Assembly: GCA_039720395.1 (NCBI GenBank)
Contig: CM077824.1
Coordinates: forward strand, 25,001,278 to 25,065,277
From: Liquidambar formosana
Lineage: Eukaryota > Streptophyta > Magnoliopsida > Saxifragales > Altingiaceae
Reading direction: 5' to 3'
Length of the DNA: 64,000 nt
Part shown: piece by piece, positions 47,858 through 59,853 of the stretch
Layout: each line of letters opens with the position of its first letter
Position numbering within the stretch: position 1 is the first letter of the stretch
Notes under the pieces: model-generated
What the model was told of the DNA's origin: nothing
The model's database searches: none
Seen by the model: the letters and a program-made list of their open reading frames with translations, nothing else
Translations under genes and position numbers: made by a program

Positions 47858-50582
47858 CTAATGATCTCCCATGGTTCTTCTCTTTCTACTTGACTCGCCT
47901 CTACCGCGACCAGCATGAGGATTCCTTTGGGGTGGCATTGGTTGTGGTGGACACAGTGTGGAGATCTGTTGCAAAGAAATCAATTAATAAAGAAGGGTTA
48001 TGCTTTTAGCTCCTATGATTGGAATGAACAAAGGGAATATCTTACAGTGGGATTTAGTCGCCCCTCTAGTACAGAGTTCGCCAAACTCATCCTAACAAGG
48101 TCCCGCTTTAATCCCTCACTGAGTTCAAGGCACTCCTGTGCGTACTCTTGGGGAACCTAAAAGATAAACATGGTTAATAAATGATAAAAGAGGTTCTAAG
48201 GAAGGCAAAGGTTTAGAGCTTACATGCTCGTAGCTCGAGTCAATCTTGGGGACCTCATCAAAAGCAGGGCGGGTAATGTCAGTCCTCATGAACTCCAACC
48301 CATTGCATAGGTTCACTTGCCAGTCGAGAACTGGGAGAGGTGGCTGTGCCATTCCTCCCATCTCATAATCCTCATCCCCATGAGTCATGCCTGTGGAGGA
48401 CGCTATTGTGGAACTATGTCCGCGAGCTCGCTGGCCCTGCAATAGATAATTGGCTTAAGAGAAGTGTTTGCATAAATCGATAATGAAAAAAAAAATGGGA
48501 TAGAAACTCACCCCTTGAGGTGGGAAGCCAATGACTCTAGGGCGCATCAAGAATTGATTGCAAAAAGTTATGTAATCAGTATTGGGCGAGGTGAACTCTT
48601 CAGCATCCCATCCAGTCAGAGCTTCCATCAGCTCATCCCCATCCAAAGAGTCAGTGTGCCTCATGTTCATGGGAGGCAAGACAGGGGTAAGAGCGGCATC
48701 CACTCGTCTTTTCACTTGCCTAAGGACACGCTCCCCCAAATACCAGTACCGCCCTGAGGGACCCTCAAAGAGTACCTTCTTCCCAGTCAACTCCAAACAG
48801 GACACACACCTCCTAGGCAGCCTGCCTTCCCACAGTCCCCATGGGCTCCACTCTACCTGTTGAATTTGAGAAAATGATGAGCAAGATAATAAAAAATGAA
48901 TGAAAGAAAAGAATGAGGAAGGTGGATTACCATGTCAGCATTTAGGCTTGCCAAGTACGCCCTTGCATGGGCGTAGTCGTGCCTATTGGGGGCACGCACA
49001 GCTATCTTGTTGGGAGCATAGTTCCCAAGTATAGGCTATTCTTGTATCTCATTGTCCAGGGTGGGGCGGCACAGTCCCAGGTATTCATAATACCATATCT
49101 GCCAAAATTTAAGAAAAGCATTAAAATTAAGTCAAGATTGAGAGGAATTTAAAAATTAAACATTTTTACTTACCTCCCAAACAAATGGAAGCCCACCAAA
49201 ATTCTTGGAAACACTTCGAGACATGTTGGACATGGATCTATACATGGTGGCTAGTGTTGCCCCTCCCCAGTTATACCTCCCCATCTTATTCACATCCACC
49301 ATGGAAGCAAGATAGCCCAGTTATGCCATGTCATTGGCACCAACAAAGAGAGTGCAAGAGAGCATGTAGATCATGAAGGCCCTAGCTATGCACTTGGGAG
49401 CCACTCCCACACCTTCTACTTGGTTGGTAAAATTCTCGAATAGCCATGTCCTCCTAACACCACGTGAGCCCGCCTCAGTATCCATCCCCAACATAGTGAG
49501 GAGATAAGCACTATCCATGTTGGCATCCCCATAGAATTCCAACCTCTTTCCTTTGAGGCTTAAACCGGTAATGATTGAGAAATCCTTGAGAGTCATGGTC
49601 ATCTCCCCAAAACTAAAGTGGAAGGTGTTGGTGGTATCCCACCATAGCTCAGCTAAGGCAAGGAGGGCTTGCCTAGCCCATTGTTCATTCCATAGGGAGT
49701 CAAGAAACCAACTAAAACCCGCTTTCTTAATGAAGTCTCTTGCGGAAGGTTGGGTGTGTTCCATATGCTTCCACCACCCAATAAGATTCTTTATCGAATA
49801 CCTTGTGCGTAGGTCTTGGAAATTGGGCTAATCAAGAAGAATGATTCACCTAGTTAGTCATATGCAAGCATTGATAATTGGCTTTTCAAAACTAAGTCTT
49901 TTAGCTCATGAACAAGTAAACCTTGCTTTGAAAGTTTATGAAAACAATGGTTTTATTCTTCAAACTCATGATCATTGGTAAACCATGCATTCTAAGACCA
50001 TGGAAACATGGATTTTTCAAAGAAAATAGCAAGCAAACTTTGTTTTCCAAAGTGGTTTTTTAAGGAAAAAATAAGCAAACCTTGTTTCATGAAAACATGG
50101 GTTTTTCAAAAATATAGCAAACTTTGTTTTTCAAAGTTCATGAAAATGCTTGGTTTTGTTTCTAAAATCAATTAGAAATGAATGCCTATGATTTTGCCTT
50201 GCAATACACATCAATTTTACAAAGATTGGATGAATTTTCATCATTCAAGCATTTTATCAAACACTTGGTGGGCACTATTCACCAAGTTTTCAAATTTAAT
50301 TATTTTTACATCCAATCCTTGCCAAAATCAATGGGCATTGCAAACATTGCTAGGAATACTCATAGAGAGTTCATGGGAATGCATTTCAATCAACAAAAAT
50401 GAAAATTTCAAAGAAAAGTTTAAAATGGGTAAGCTTGCCTCTTGCTTGGAATGGAGAAAAGAGAGATGATTCCTTGGTTCTAGAAGCAATTTCTCTTGAG
50501 GAACATCATATATTGGTGCCTAGTATCTACTCTTTGAGTTAAGGAATGGATACTTTGAAGTGGAGTCTTCATTTGGATCCAT
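47858..50582 (-). pseudogene. AS2, seven-exon antisense plant mobile domain gene of Gypsy-2
   Basis: Exons on the minus strand are 50582-50439, 49815-49174, 49098-48931, 48856-48512, 48436-48224, 48156-48046 and 47965-47858. Lengths are 144, 642, 168, 345, 213, 111 and 108 nt against 144, 642, 168, 321, 207, 111 and 90 in Gypsy-1. The PMD motif WWDTTNTFHFSFGEMT is in exon 2; exon 4 has RYWYLGERVLRQV; exon 7 ends in a basic SSRKRR tail. Breaks are TAG 50520-50522, TAA 49321-49323 and TAG 49036-49038. The intron 1 donor is GCAAGC (GC type) and the exon 2 acceptor is one base off the Gypsy-1 position. Predicted length is 576 codons without the stop. Confidence 0.8.
50215..50326 (-). repeat. Foldback in AS2 intron 1 (Gypsy-2)
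   Basis: The arms AAAGATTGGATG (50221-50232) and CATCCAATCCTT (50309-50320) flank an inner stem CTTGGTG/CACCAAG. It takes the place of the two units at 14289-14560 in Gypsy-1. The arm bases differ from Gypsy-1 but still pair. Confidence 0.65.
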
Positions 50583-50868
50583 GGTGGATGAACTAGCTTG
50601 TTTTGAGCAAAAATGGGTTTAATGGGTTTTGATTTGCAAAGTGCTGCAAATTTCTTGTTTTTGATGTGAAATTGGGTGCTAATGATGCTATTTCATGTGT
50701 ATGAATCCCTCTTGAAGTGTGGATTTGAATGCCTTTGGGTGTTGGAGTGATTTTGCAAAATGGGGTAAGCTTCTTAGAGAGAGAAACTCTCAATTTTCGG
50801 GTTGGGTTGAATGGGGGGTATGAATAGTGCCCCTTGTATTTAAAAACCCAGAATTTTTCAGCAAATGG
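50583..50868 (-). other. AS2 putative leader and core promoter region (Gypsy-2)
   Basis: The blocks shared with Gypsy-1 are AGAGAGAGAAACTCTC (50777-50792) with TTTTCGGGTTGGG, and TTTAAATA read on the minus strand (50837-50844), followed in plus orientation by AAACCCAGAATTTTT. The 103-codon open frame here (50593-50904) is not conserved with Gypsy-1. Confidence 0.45.
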
Positions 50869-50949
50869 CTCGGGTGACCACCCAAGCCTTGGGCGGCTAG
50901 CCACCAGGGCCTGGGCGGCTAGCCTCCCGAGGCCTGGTGGTCACCCAAG
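50869..50949. promoter_or_regulatory. Palindromic module upstream of AS2 (Gypsy-2)
   Basis: The arms CTCGGGTGACCACC and GGTGGTCACCCAAG carry one mismatch. The centre again holds GGGCGGCTAGCC blocks. Confidence 0.6.
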
Positions 50950-51189
50950 CCACCTTGTTTTGGCTTTCTCCCTCGCTTTGTCTCGCCTTGGTGCGTGATT
51001 AAACCTCCTTCCAAATGAGATATTCAACACTTTTTGAGCTTAAAATCAATCAAATTTCACCTTGAAATCAATTCTTTGAATTGATTTTATGTTCAAAAGG
51101 GTTGAATATATTTCCCCTGTGCCATGCCAACACAAATGACAATATGTTAAGGCACTTTCCTCTTGCACCATGCTTGTTCAATCTTGATA

Positions 51190-52720
51190 AATTGATCATA
51201 TACTCTCATTTCAAATCTTGATATTCCATCCCACTTGGTTGAATATATTCATCACTTGGATATATTCTTCCATTTCAAAAGTGTATTCACCCTTTGAATA
51301 TGCTTCTCAGTTCCAAATCATCATTATCTATCTTACTTGGTTAAATATATCCATCGCTTGGATATATTTCTCCATTTCAATAGGTATGTTCATCACTTGA
51401 ACATACTTGTCACTTACTTGGTTAAATATATCTATCGCTTGGATATATTTCTTCATTTCAATGGTGTGTTCATCACTTGAACATACTTGTCACTTACTTG
51501 GTTAAGTATATCCATCACTTGGATATATTTCTCCATTTCAATGGTATACTCATCACTTGAGTATACTTCTCAGTCTTTTTCAATTACTTGGTTAAATATA
51601 TCCATCGCTTGGATATATTTCTCTATTTCAATGGTATGTTCATCACTTGAACATACTTGTCACTTATTTGGTTAAGTATATCCATCACTTGGATATATTT
51701 CTCCATTTCAATGGTATACTCATCACTTGAGTATACTTCTCAGTCTTTTTCAATTACTTGGTTAAATATATTCATCACTTGAATATATTTCTCCATTTCA
51801 ATGGTGTGTTCATCACTTGAACATACTTGTCACTTACTTGGTTAAATATATTCATCACTTGAATATATTTCTCCATTTCAATGGTGTGTTCATCACTTGA
51901 ACATACTTTTCAATTACTTGGTTAAGTATATTCATCGCTTGGATATATTTCTCCATTTCAATGGTATGCTCATCACTTGAGTATACTTCTCAGACCTTTT
52001 GTCACTTACTTGGTTAAATATATTCATCACTTGGATATATTTCTCCATTTCAATGGTATACTCTTCACTTGAGTATACTTCTCAGTCTCTTTCAATCACT
52101 TGGTTAAATATATTCGTGACCTGAATATATTTCTCCATTTTAATGGTGTACTCATCACTTGAGTATACTTCTCAGTCTCTTTCAATCACTTGGTTAAATA
52201 TATTCGTGACCTGAATATATTTCTCCATTTCAATGGTGTACTCATCACTTGAGTATACTTCTCGGTTTCTTTCAATCACTTGGTTAAATATATTCGTGAC
52301 CTGAATATATTTCTCCATTTCAATGGTGTACTCATCACTTGAGTATACTTCTCAGTCTCTTTCAATCACTTGGTTAAATATATTCGTGACCTGAATATAT
52401 TTCTCCATTTCAAAGCTATGTTCATCATTTGAACGTACCTCTCAGTCATTTTTCACTACTTGGTTAAATATATTCGTGACCTGAATATATTTCTCCATTT
52501 CAAAAGTATACTCATCACTTAAGTATACTTCTCAGATTTCATTCTCAATCACTTGGTTAAATATATTCATGACTTGAATATATCTTTCCATTTCAAAAGT
52601 ATGTTCATTCGTAGTGGCTTGAATATGCTTCTCTCATCAATTTTCAACCCCCCAGTGGTTCAAATATACTCATGACTTGAGTACACTTCTTTATTCCAGT
52701 CTCAGGTTTTCAACCTCCTA
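51190..52720 (+). repeat. Hairpin tandem array in Gypsy-2 3' UTR (80-90-bp unit, about 16 copies)
   Basis: Each unit starts ACTTGGTTAAATATAT and holds two hairpins. The first has arms AAATATATCC/GGATATATTT or AAATATATTC/GAATATATTT around ATCGC, ATCAC or GTGAC. The second has arms GTATGTTCA/TGAACATAC or GTATACTCA/TGAGTATAC around TCAC. The arm variants change together along the array. Short plus-strand frames here (51218-51400, 51487-51675) are by-products. Confidence 0.92.
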
Positions 52721-52810
52721 TCATTGTTGATACAGTGTGTGATTTCTCCAGGTTTTTTGGCAAAAATGAGTTGTTCTTTATCATTGGTTCACAAGTGTAA
52801 CTTGTTTGCC

Positions 52811-52823
52811 AATGAGGGGCTTC
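52811..52823 (+). other. Polypurine tract of Gypsy-2
   Basis: AATGAGGGGCTTC, identical to Gypsy-1 and Gypsy-3, lies directly before the LTR. Confidence 0.8.
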
Positions 52824-53534
52824 TGTCACACCCTATTTTTGCACCACCTTACTAGGGCTCATCATTTCATGCATGTTTTTGTTTGGTTTTTGAGTCTAGT
52901 CACTTGCATTAGGTTTCTAGAGTCACAAGGACAATGGATATGAATTTTGGTTCAAATTGGAGTTGATCTTGAGGGATAATAAGAGCTTTTGTGACTTGAG
53001 GGGCATAATCATCTTTTAAGTCCCAAACTTTTCATTTGACCTTGGAATGATCTCCAAATTGTCAATTGGAATTCATATGGATGCATAAGAGGTATTTCTA
53101 GGTTCAATTTGATGAAACAATGGATCGGGATTAAAATGGCTCGATACAGTTCAAGATTGGTTAATTGACCCTCCTTTGGGTTAGCTCTAATTGACTCACA
53201 ATTACGAACCAAATCTTTTCAAATTGACTTTCATTAGTCATCATTTTACCCCCAAAAGTGTTTTATGAAGTTCAATTTTGACATGGAAAGTGTTTGGTTT
53301 GACCCTATGTGCATGCCTATGCTTAGCAAAGGTAGAGCATAGTGGTTAACCGCCTTGTTCAAACCTAACCATGCTCCTATGGTTAGTGGTTTTCACCCTA
53401 AAATGTTCAAAAACATATTCCTCATCGAAACACGGTCGTTTTGGCTTTTGTTTCATCAAAATCGGAGTTCATTTGGCCCTTGAAACACTTCTAGAAGCAT
53501 TGAGAGCCAAAATAGGAGAAAAATCCGAAGTGGG

Positions 53535-53614
53535 CTCGGGTGACCACCCAGCCCCGGGCGGCTAGCCGCCTGGGCCCAGGTGGCTAGCCGCCCAGGCCCT
53601 GGTGGTCACCCGAG
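53535..53614. promoter_or_regulatory. Palindromic module in LTR B
   Basis: The 14-bp arms CTCGGGTGACCACC (53535-53548) and GGTGGTCACCCGAG (53601-53614) are perfect, with GGCGGCTAGCCGCC in the centre. It lies about 200 bp upstream of the TATA box. Confidence 0.65.
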
Positions 53615-53812
53615 AGCACTTTCCTATTTGCTTTGTGTTTCCTTGCTGAAGCAGATTCCTTCCTATTTTGACGAACAAGGACTCTTTTGGACGGGTTTCC
53701 TTCTAATTTTTGGTAACTTCTGAGTTACTTAAGCCCCAAGGGGGTCTCTAATAGCCCTTGGATTAATTATTAGGGTTTTAATCGCAGCCATTGGTTAATC
53801 CTAATTAAAGTC

Positions 53813-53820
53813 TATAAATA
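53813..53820 (+). promoter_or_regulatory. LTR B TATA box
   Basis: TATAAATA, followed by a GA-rich leader with GAGAGAGAGAC. Confidence 0.65.
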
Positions 53821-55974
53821 CCCCCCTATGCTTCAGCACAAGGGGAGCCACTCTATGCCTAAAAACCTAAGTGTTAGAGAGGGAATAAGAGAGAGAGACT
53901 TGAAGGAGAGCTGGAGTTCTTGCTATAGCCTTGGAGAACATTGGTTCAAGTCATCCATAAGAGGAAGAGAGAGTCTCTACAGCAGCAAGGAAGCCTCTTC
54001 CTAAGGTATGCCTTACTCCTTCTTATGTTCAATATGGGTTTTCATATATGATAGGCCTATTGCATGTTAAAGGTAGCTTTTTTATCATGTATTAACACTC
54101 TAGCTAGTTAATATACATGGAATATCTACTGTTTATCATAATTTTAGCATGCTTTAGGGCTGTCCTTTAGGTTTTTAAGCATAGGTGTGATTCTTGTGCT
54201 CCTGTTGTCCTTATGCTAGGATTAGTGTTATTGTATGTTAGTCTTAGGGTTTCTTATCATGTTTTATTGTTTTAGTTAGTTAATATGCATGATTTAGGTA
54301 CTGTTTAGGTTTATTTTAGTATGTGTGAAGTTTGTTTTGTATGTTTTTAAGCATATTTGTGAGTTTAGGGTTGTTAGTGTCCTTGTTTTATTTTAGTTTT
54401 CATACAGCATGATAAAGTAGGTTTTTTCATTGGTTCTTCTTCATGTTTGCTGTGTATGTTTTACATATGGAGTAAATATGATATTTTTGCATGCATGTTA
54501 GTCCATTCTAGGGTTTTTATGCATGATATGGTTCTAGGATTGTGTTAGGGCTTATGAAAGTTTGCTGTTTTTGCTGTTAGCATGCTTAGTAGATGATTTT
54601 AGGCCATAATACTATTCTGTCCAGATTTGCATGTTAGTATTTTTGCATGGTTTTGATCACGTGTAAGGGTGCAAATAGGTGTGGTATTTGTCCTATGGCA
54701 AATAGGGCTGCCAATGCTTGAAATGGCTAATGCTTGGAGCTATTGCGCTTAGGTAAGCGGGTATGAAGGTGCCCCAATTCACCTCTCTTCCTTAACTCTT
54801 TCTCTTCTCCCTCCTAGGGTTAATTTTTAATACAAGTCTATGGTTTAAATCAAGGGTTTCCTTAACCAACAAAATTCTGTTTTTATCAAGGTTTCCATTT
54901 TGTGGAATTTTCCTAATTTCAAACTTGGTTTATCTATCATATTCAACTCTTTTTCAATTAAGGAAACCTAGGGTTTTAACCATAGGTTTATATTAGGATT
55001 TAACCCTAGTTCTATTCGAACTACGTGGACTTTGATCCATGTATTTCGTTGTATGGTACGTAGGTGCTCTTCGTGAGGCTCAAGTCCGTTCTAGGATCCA
55101 AGCATCCTAGGTTTCTTATTGTGTTGTTTTCTTTTTTCTTTATTTTCTGTTTTTATGTGCTTATTATGCATGGATGGATGAATGGAATATATGATATGCA
55201 TGCAATTCTTGTGATGATATACTTGCTGATTTTTGTATGGAAAAGATCTTGATTTAGCCCAAATGAACTGAGAGACCGAAAGGGTGACATGGGTGCCTGT
55301 AGGCTTTGCCTAGAACCTTCCCATGTTATAACTTAGCCTCCGAATCCCCGATTTCTTTGGTTTCCAAAAGATTGGTTTTTGCCTTTCCTTTTTTATGGAG
55401 TCATTCAAATTGTTTTCCTAAAACAAACTACTTTTAGGGTTTTCCTTGTTTCCTTTAAAAAATAAGGTGGCGACTCCTTTTTCTTTTTCAAACCTAACTA
55501 ATCTTTTCGTCAACCCTCGTGGGCCCGATTTCCGGGGTTCACAGTCACCCGAGGCCGCCGTCTTGTTTTGCCCAGTTTTGCCCTATGTTGCCTTTGTTTG
55601 GCCTTTGCTCACCTATTTGCGCCTTTGAACCTTCTTTGAGATGCAATCTCAAGCTTGTTTTGAGTTGAAAAATGAGTGGATATCTTGACATTGTTTAGCA
55701 TGAAATGTTTTGAAATGGATTGCATTGGTGGCCCTTGTGTGGGCATGGCATGCTAATAGGGTTTAACAACCTTCTCTATGGACATGATTTTTTATCATTA
55801 GGGATGAATTCCCTCCTATGTCACTATGATTTGTTGTCATTTGGGATAAAGATACTTTCCCTATGTGCATGTGAATGATGGTTTTCATGAGATGAATGTG
55901 TCTCCTATATGAGTTGATGTTTGAGTTGAGGCATGAATAGCCTCCATGTGAGATGACTTGATGAACTTGTTATG

Positions 55975-56525
55975 TGTTGGTAAGTAGAAGCTTACTTTTG
56001 TCTTGATGACATAGTGAGAGAAAGATGCAATCTTTCTCATGTTACATGCTTACCTTGATAGCTTGAAAGATGCAATCTTTCCCATGACTTGTGTTTACCT
56101 TAATGGTTTGAATATGAGAAGGACACGATCTTTCTCATACTATGTATTCACCTTGAGATGTTCGATATGAGAAGGATGCAATCTTTCTCATGTCACATGC
56201 TTACCTTGATAGCTTGAACGATGCAATCTTTCCCATGATTTGTGTTTACCTTGATGGTTTGGATATGAGAAGGACGCGATCTTTCTAATACTATGTGTTC
56301 ACCTTGAGAGTTTGATATGAGAAAGATGCAATCTTTCTCATGTCACATGTTTGCCTTGATAGTTCGAAAGATGCAATCTTTCCCGTGGTATGTGTTTACC
56401 TTGATGGTTTGAATATGAGAAGGACGCGATCTTTCTCGTGTTATGTGATTACCTTGATATTTGAATGACAACCTTGATGATTTGAATATGAGAAGGATGT
56501 ATTTTTCTCATGTTCTGAGATAGCC
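55975..56525 (+). repeat. Gypsy-3 hairpin array I (units of about 120 bp)
   Basis: Hairpins with arms such as GAGAAAGAT/ATCTTTCTC around GCA recur about eight times, for example near 56014, 56055, 56108, 56165 and 56317. They are separated by TGTTTACCTTGATGG-like spacers. Confidence 0.8.
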
Positions 56526-56537
56526 TTGATGGCATAG

Positions 56538-57110
56538 TTTTACCTCGTATTATTCACCAGAGCCATTGGTGTAGTATGGGAAGACCTTTCATCGAACGCA
56601 GATTCGGTGTAAGATATGGATACCTCGTATTATTCACCAGAGCCACTGGTGTAGTATGGGAAGACTTTTCATCAAACGTAGATTCGGTGTAAGCTATGGA
56701 TACCTCGTATTATCCACCAGCGTGACTGGTGTAGTATGGGAAGACCTTTCATTGAACGCAGATTCGGTGTAAACTATGGATACCTCATATTATCCACCAG
56801 CGTGACTGGTGTAGTATGGGAAGACCTTTCATCGAACGCAGATTCGATGTAAGCTATGGATACCTCGTATTATTTACCAGAGCCATTGGTGTAGTATGGG
56901 AAGACCTTTCATCAAACGCAGATTCGATGTAAGCTATGGATACCTCGTAGTATTCACCAGCGTGACTGGTGTAGTATGGGAAGACCTTTCATCAAACGCA
57001 GATTCGGTGTAAGCTATGGATACCTCGTATTATTCACCAGCGTGACTGGTGTAGTATGGGAAGACCTTTCATCGAACGTAGTTCGATGAAAGCTATGGAT
57101 ACCTCATCTT
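56538..57110 (+). repeat. Gypsy-3 hairpin array II (80-bp unit, seven copies)
   Basis: A precise 80-bp unit (GATACCTCGTATTATTCACC ...) recurs from about 56538 to 57110. Each unit holds CACCA(GAGCCAT)TGGTG or CACCAG(CGTGA)CTGGTG, two alternative hairpins with the same outer arms. The array is close to homogeneous, so its spread is recent. Confidence 0.92.
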
Positions 57111-57324
57111 GTCCCCCAGTGCAACTGGTATACAGTATGAGAAGAGTTCTGTAGAACTTATGAGGAGTACCTTTGTGCTTGTGTATGATGAATTCTAAGA
57201 ATTCAATGATATGATTGCTGTCTTTTCCCCAGTGGGTGTTGATGAAATCAATTCCCCGGCAAAAATGGGTTGTTCTTTTTGTCATTGGTTCGTAAGTGAA
57301 ACTTGTTCACCAATGAGGGGCTTC

Positions 57325-59853
57325 TGTCACACCCCATTTTTGCCACCTTGGCTAGGGTTTGTCATTGCATGTGTCTTTTTGTTTCCTTTTCGAGTCTAGT
57401 CTTTTGCATTGAGTTTTTAGGGTCCTGAGAATGGTGTGTATGAATTTTGGTTCGATTTGGAGTTGATCTTGAGGGTTAATAAGAACTTTTGTGACTTGAG
57501 GGGCATAATCGTCTTTTAGGCCACAAAATTTCCTTTGAACCTTGAAATGATCTCCAAGTTGCCAATTGGAGCTCATATGGATGCATTTGAGGTATTTATG
57601 GGTTCAATTCGATGAACTGATCGTTCGGGATTAGAATGGCTCAACAAGGCTTAGGTTGGTTAAGAGACCTATTTCGGGTTAGCTCGAATCGGCTCATGAT
57701 TTTCACCCTATGACTACTCATTTGACTTTGATTAGTCTTAATTTCATCCCCAAATGTGTTTAGGGAGGTTGAATTTCGAATTAGAAAGCATTCGGTGCGA
57801 CCCTATGTGCATACCTAAGCTAAGCGATAATGAGGTATAGCGGTTAACCACCTTTGTAGGACCCAACCATGCAGCCATGGCTAGGGTTTCTTGCCCTCAA
57901 GTGACTCAAATTACATTCCCCTTCGAAACACGGTCGTTTTGGCTTTCGTTTCGTCAAAATCGGAGTTGATTTGAGCCCTAAAACACATTTGGAAATCGAA
58001 AGAGTCAAAATAGGGCATAAGATGACATGGCCTCGGGTGACCACCCAGGCCTGGGCGGCTAGCCGCCTAGGCCCAGGCGGCTAGCCACCCAGCCCCAGGT
58101 GGTCACCCGAGCCACTTTCCTTTTTTGAGTCTTGACGCGGCTCCCTCTCTATTTCCTCGGATTTGCTTGCCTCCAGCCGCCATTTAACCCTATTTTCAGC
58201 CCTTTTTGACCTACTTGAGCCCCAAGGGAACCTCTAAGAGCCCTTGGATCAATACCTAGGGTTTTAATCCCAACCATTGAGGGTCTTCCCTCAAACCCTA
58301 TAAATACCTCCTTATACTTTAGCAATAGGGGAGGCAATTTTCTGAAGTGAGAGGCACATTGGAGGCTATGACAGCCATCCTTAGGGTAGTTTAACCTAAG
58401 CTTTAAGTGAGAGAATGAGAGAGAGAGCTTGAAGGAGGGCTGGAGTTTGGCTTGAAGGCTTGAAGGAGAGTGTTTCCAGCAGTACACAAGAGGAGGAGAG
58501 AAGTTCCACATCAGCAACCATAGGTATACCTCTCCCTCTTTCTCTTTTCTTAGAAATTAGGGTTTTTTTGCATAAAATAGCATTGTTGCATGTTTAAAGC
58601 TTATGTTTTTATCATGTGTTGACGCTTCTAATGCTTAAAATACATGATTAGAATAAGGTTTATGGCTGGATTTGCATGATATGATGTTATTTCATGTGAT
58701 TTTATGAGTGTTTGTGTTTTTAGGGTTTCTAGAGTCTTTTCTAGGGTTTTGCATTGAATAGTCATTATTTCATGTTCAAGCTTATGTTTTTATCATATTT
58801 TGATATTTCTATTAGCTAGTATGCATGTTTAGAATGATATCCATGGGCTGTTTAGTATGCCAGAGTGTTATTCCATGTGATTTTATGCACCATTATGATT
58901 CTAGGGTTTTTATCATCCTTGTGTTGGTTTAGTTGCATATAGCATGATAGCTTAGGGATTTTCTCTGTTTTTTTTTCTTCGATGTTGCTATATGTGGGTT
59001 GAATATTAGATAACTATGGTATCTTTAGCATTCATGTAGTGGATTTTAGGGTTTTTACGCATGTCATGGTTCTAGGATTAAACTAGGGTTTGTAATTATT
59101 CACTGTTTATGTTGTTTGCATATTTAGTGAATGAATAGGGACCTTATTTCTATTCTATCCAGATTTGTTTATTGCCTTAAATATGATATTTGGAGCATTC
59201 ATATGATTGATTTTTAGGGTCATTTGCATGTCATTGCATATAGGGCTGAATTAAGATTTAGTTAGCTTATGATTCATGTTGTTTGCATGACTTGTGGTTG
59301 ATTTTAGGCCTTATTTCAATTCTGTCCAGATTTGTCCATTGTTCTTATTGCCATATTTTGAGCATGTGTTAGCCTATGTTTAAGCATGATAATTACTTGA
59401 TTGGAACCTAGCCTGGTTGGTTGGTATTTTTGGTATATTTTGCATGCAAATTGCAGGTGCTTTGACAGGTACAACAGGTGCAACTACCCCACCAATGTGG
59501 GGTGGTTATTTTGGCTATTGCGAGATGAAATCTTGCAAATAAGATAATTACCCTATGCAATAGGGTGGTTATTTTGACAGATTACTTTTGCTTAAAGGTA
59601 AGTAGGGTATGAGGGTGCCCCAATTCACCTTTCTTTCCTTTCCTTGAAACTTTCCCTTTCTCCCCCCTAGGGTTGTTTCCTAATAGGGGAACATGGCAAT
59701 CCTTATAGTTTCCTTTCATTAAAAAATACCTTTTAAATTAAAGTTTCTATCTTTATCAAATTCCATATTTACTAAAGATCTTTTGAGAATCATTTATTTT
59801 TGGAAGCTTACCATGTTTTACTTGAAAAGAAACTTAGGGTTTACCATAGGCCT
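57325..59853 (+). mobile_element. Gypsy-3 3' LTR, left part (LTR C), interrupted by Gypsy-4
   Basis: It starts TGTCACACCCCATTTTTG. The module is at 58032-58111, TATAAATA at 58299-58306 and donors at GT 58524 and 59598. It stops at CCATAGGCCT, where LTR D, its close relative, continues for about 540 bp more (from 62597). The break coincides exactly with the start of LTR D; GGCCT (59849-59853) is the predicted target duplication. Confidence 0.88.
58032..58111. promoter_or_regulatory. Palindromic module in LTR C
   Basis: Perfect arms CTCGGGTGACCACC (58032-58045) and GGTGGTCACCCGAG (58098-58111), 80 bp in all. The TATA box lies about 190 bp downstream, at 58299. Confidence 0.65.

Larger units (their letters stand above)
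29673..55543 (+). mobile_element. Gypsy-2: Tat/Ogre-type element interrupted by Copia-A and Copia-C
   Basis: The parts are 29673-34847 (gag to aRNase H), then Copia-C, then 44559-55543 (integrase, two antisense genes, hairpin array, 3' LTR). It is collinear with Gypsy-1. Its 5' LTR, leader and gag N-terminus lie beyond Copia-A and should be left of the window. Its 3' LTR ends at 55543 inside a palindromic module of Gypsy-3, with GTCAC (55544-55548) as the predicted target duplication. Confidence 0.88.
52824..55543 (+). mobile_element. Gypsy-2 3' LTR (LTR B, 2720 bp)
   Basis: It starts TGTCACACCCTATTTTTG and ends GGGGTTCACA. Inside are the palindromic module (53535-53614), TATAAATA (53813-53820), a first donor AAG/GTATGCC (GT at 54006), a second donor TTAG/GTAAGC (GT at 54753) and the R-like pair (about 55018-55063). 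Confidence 0.92.
55544..57324 (+). mobile_element. Gypsy-3 3' UTR fragment
   Basis: This begins with the right arm of a palindromic module (GTCACCCGAGG) and continues like the Gypsy-1 and Gypsy-2 region just right of their modules (TTGCCCAGTTTTGCC). It ends with the family polypurine tract AATGAGGGGCTTC at 57312-57324. The left part of Gypsy-3 should lie beyond the Gypsy-2 5' end, outside the window. It contains two hairpin arrays and no gene. Confidence 0.8.

Noticed and set aside
51190..52720. Regular repeats resembling a CRISPR array
   Set aside because: The sequence is plant retrotransposon; units are contiguous hairpins without unique spacers, and no cas gene exists.
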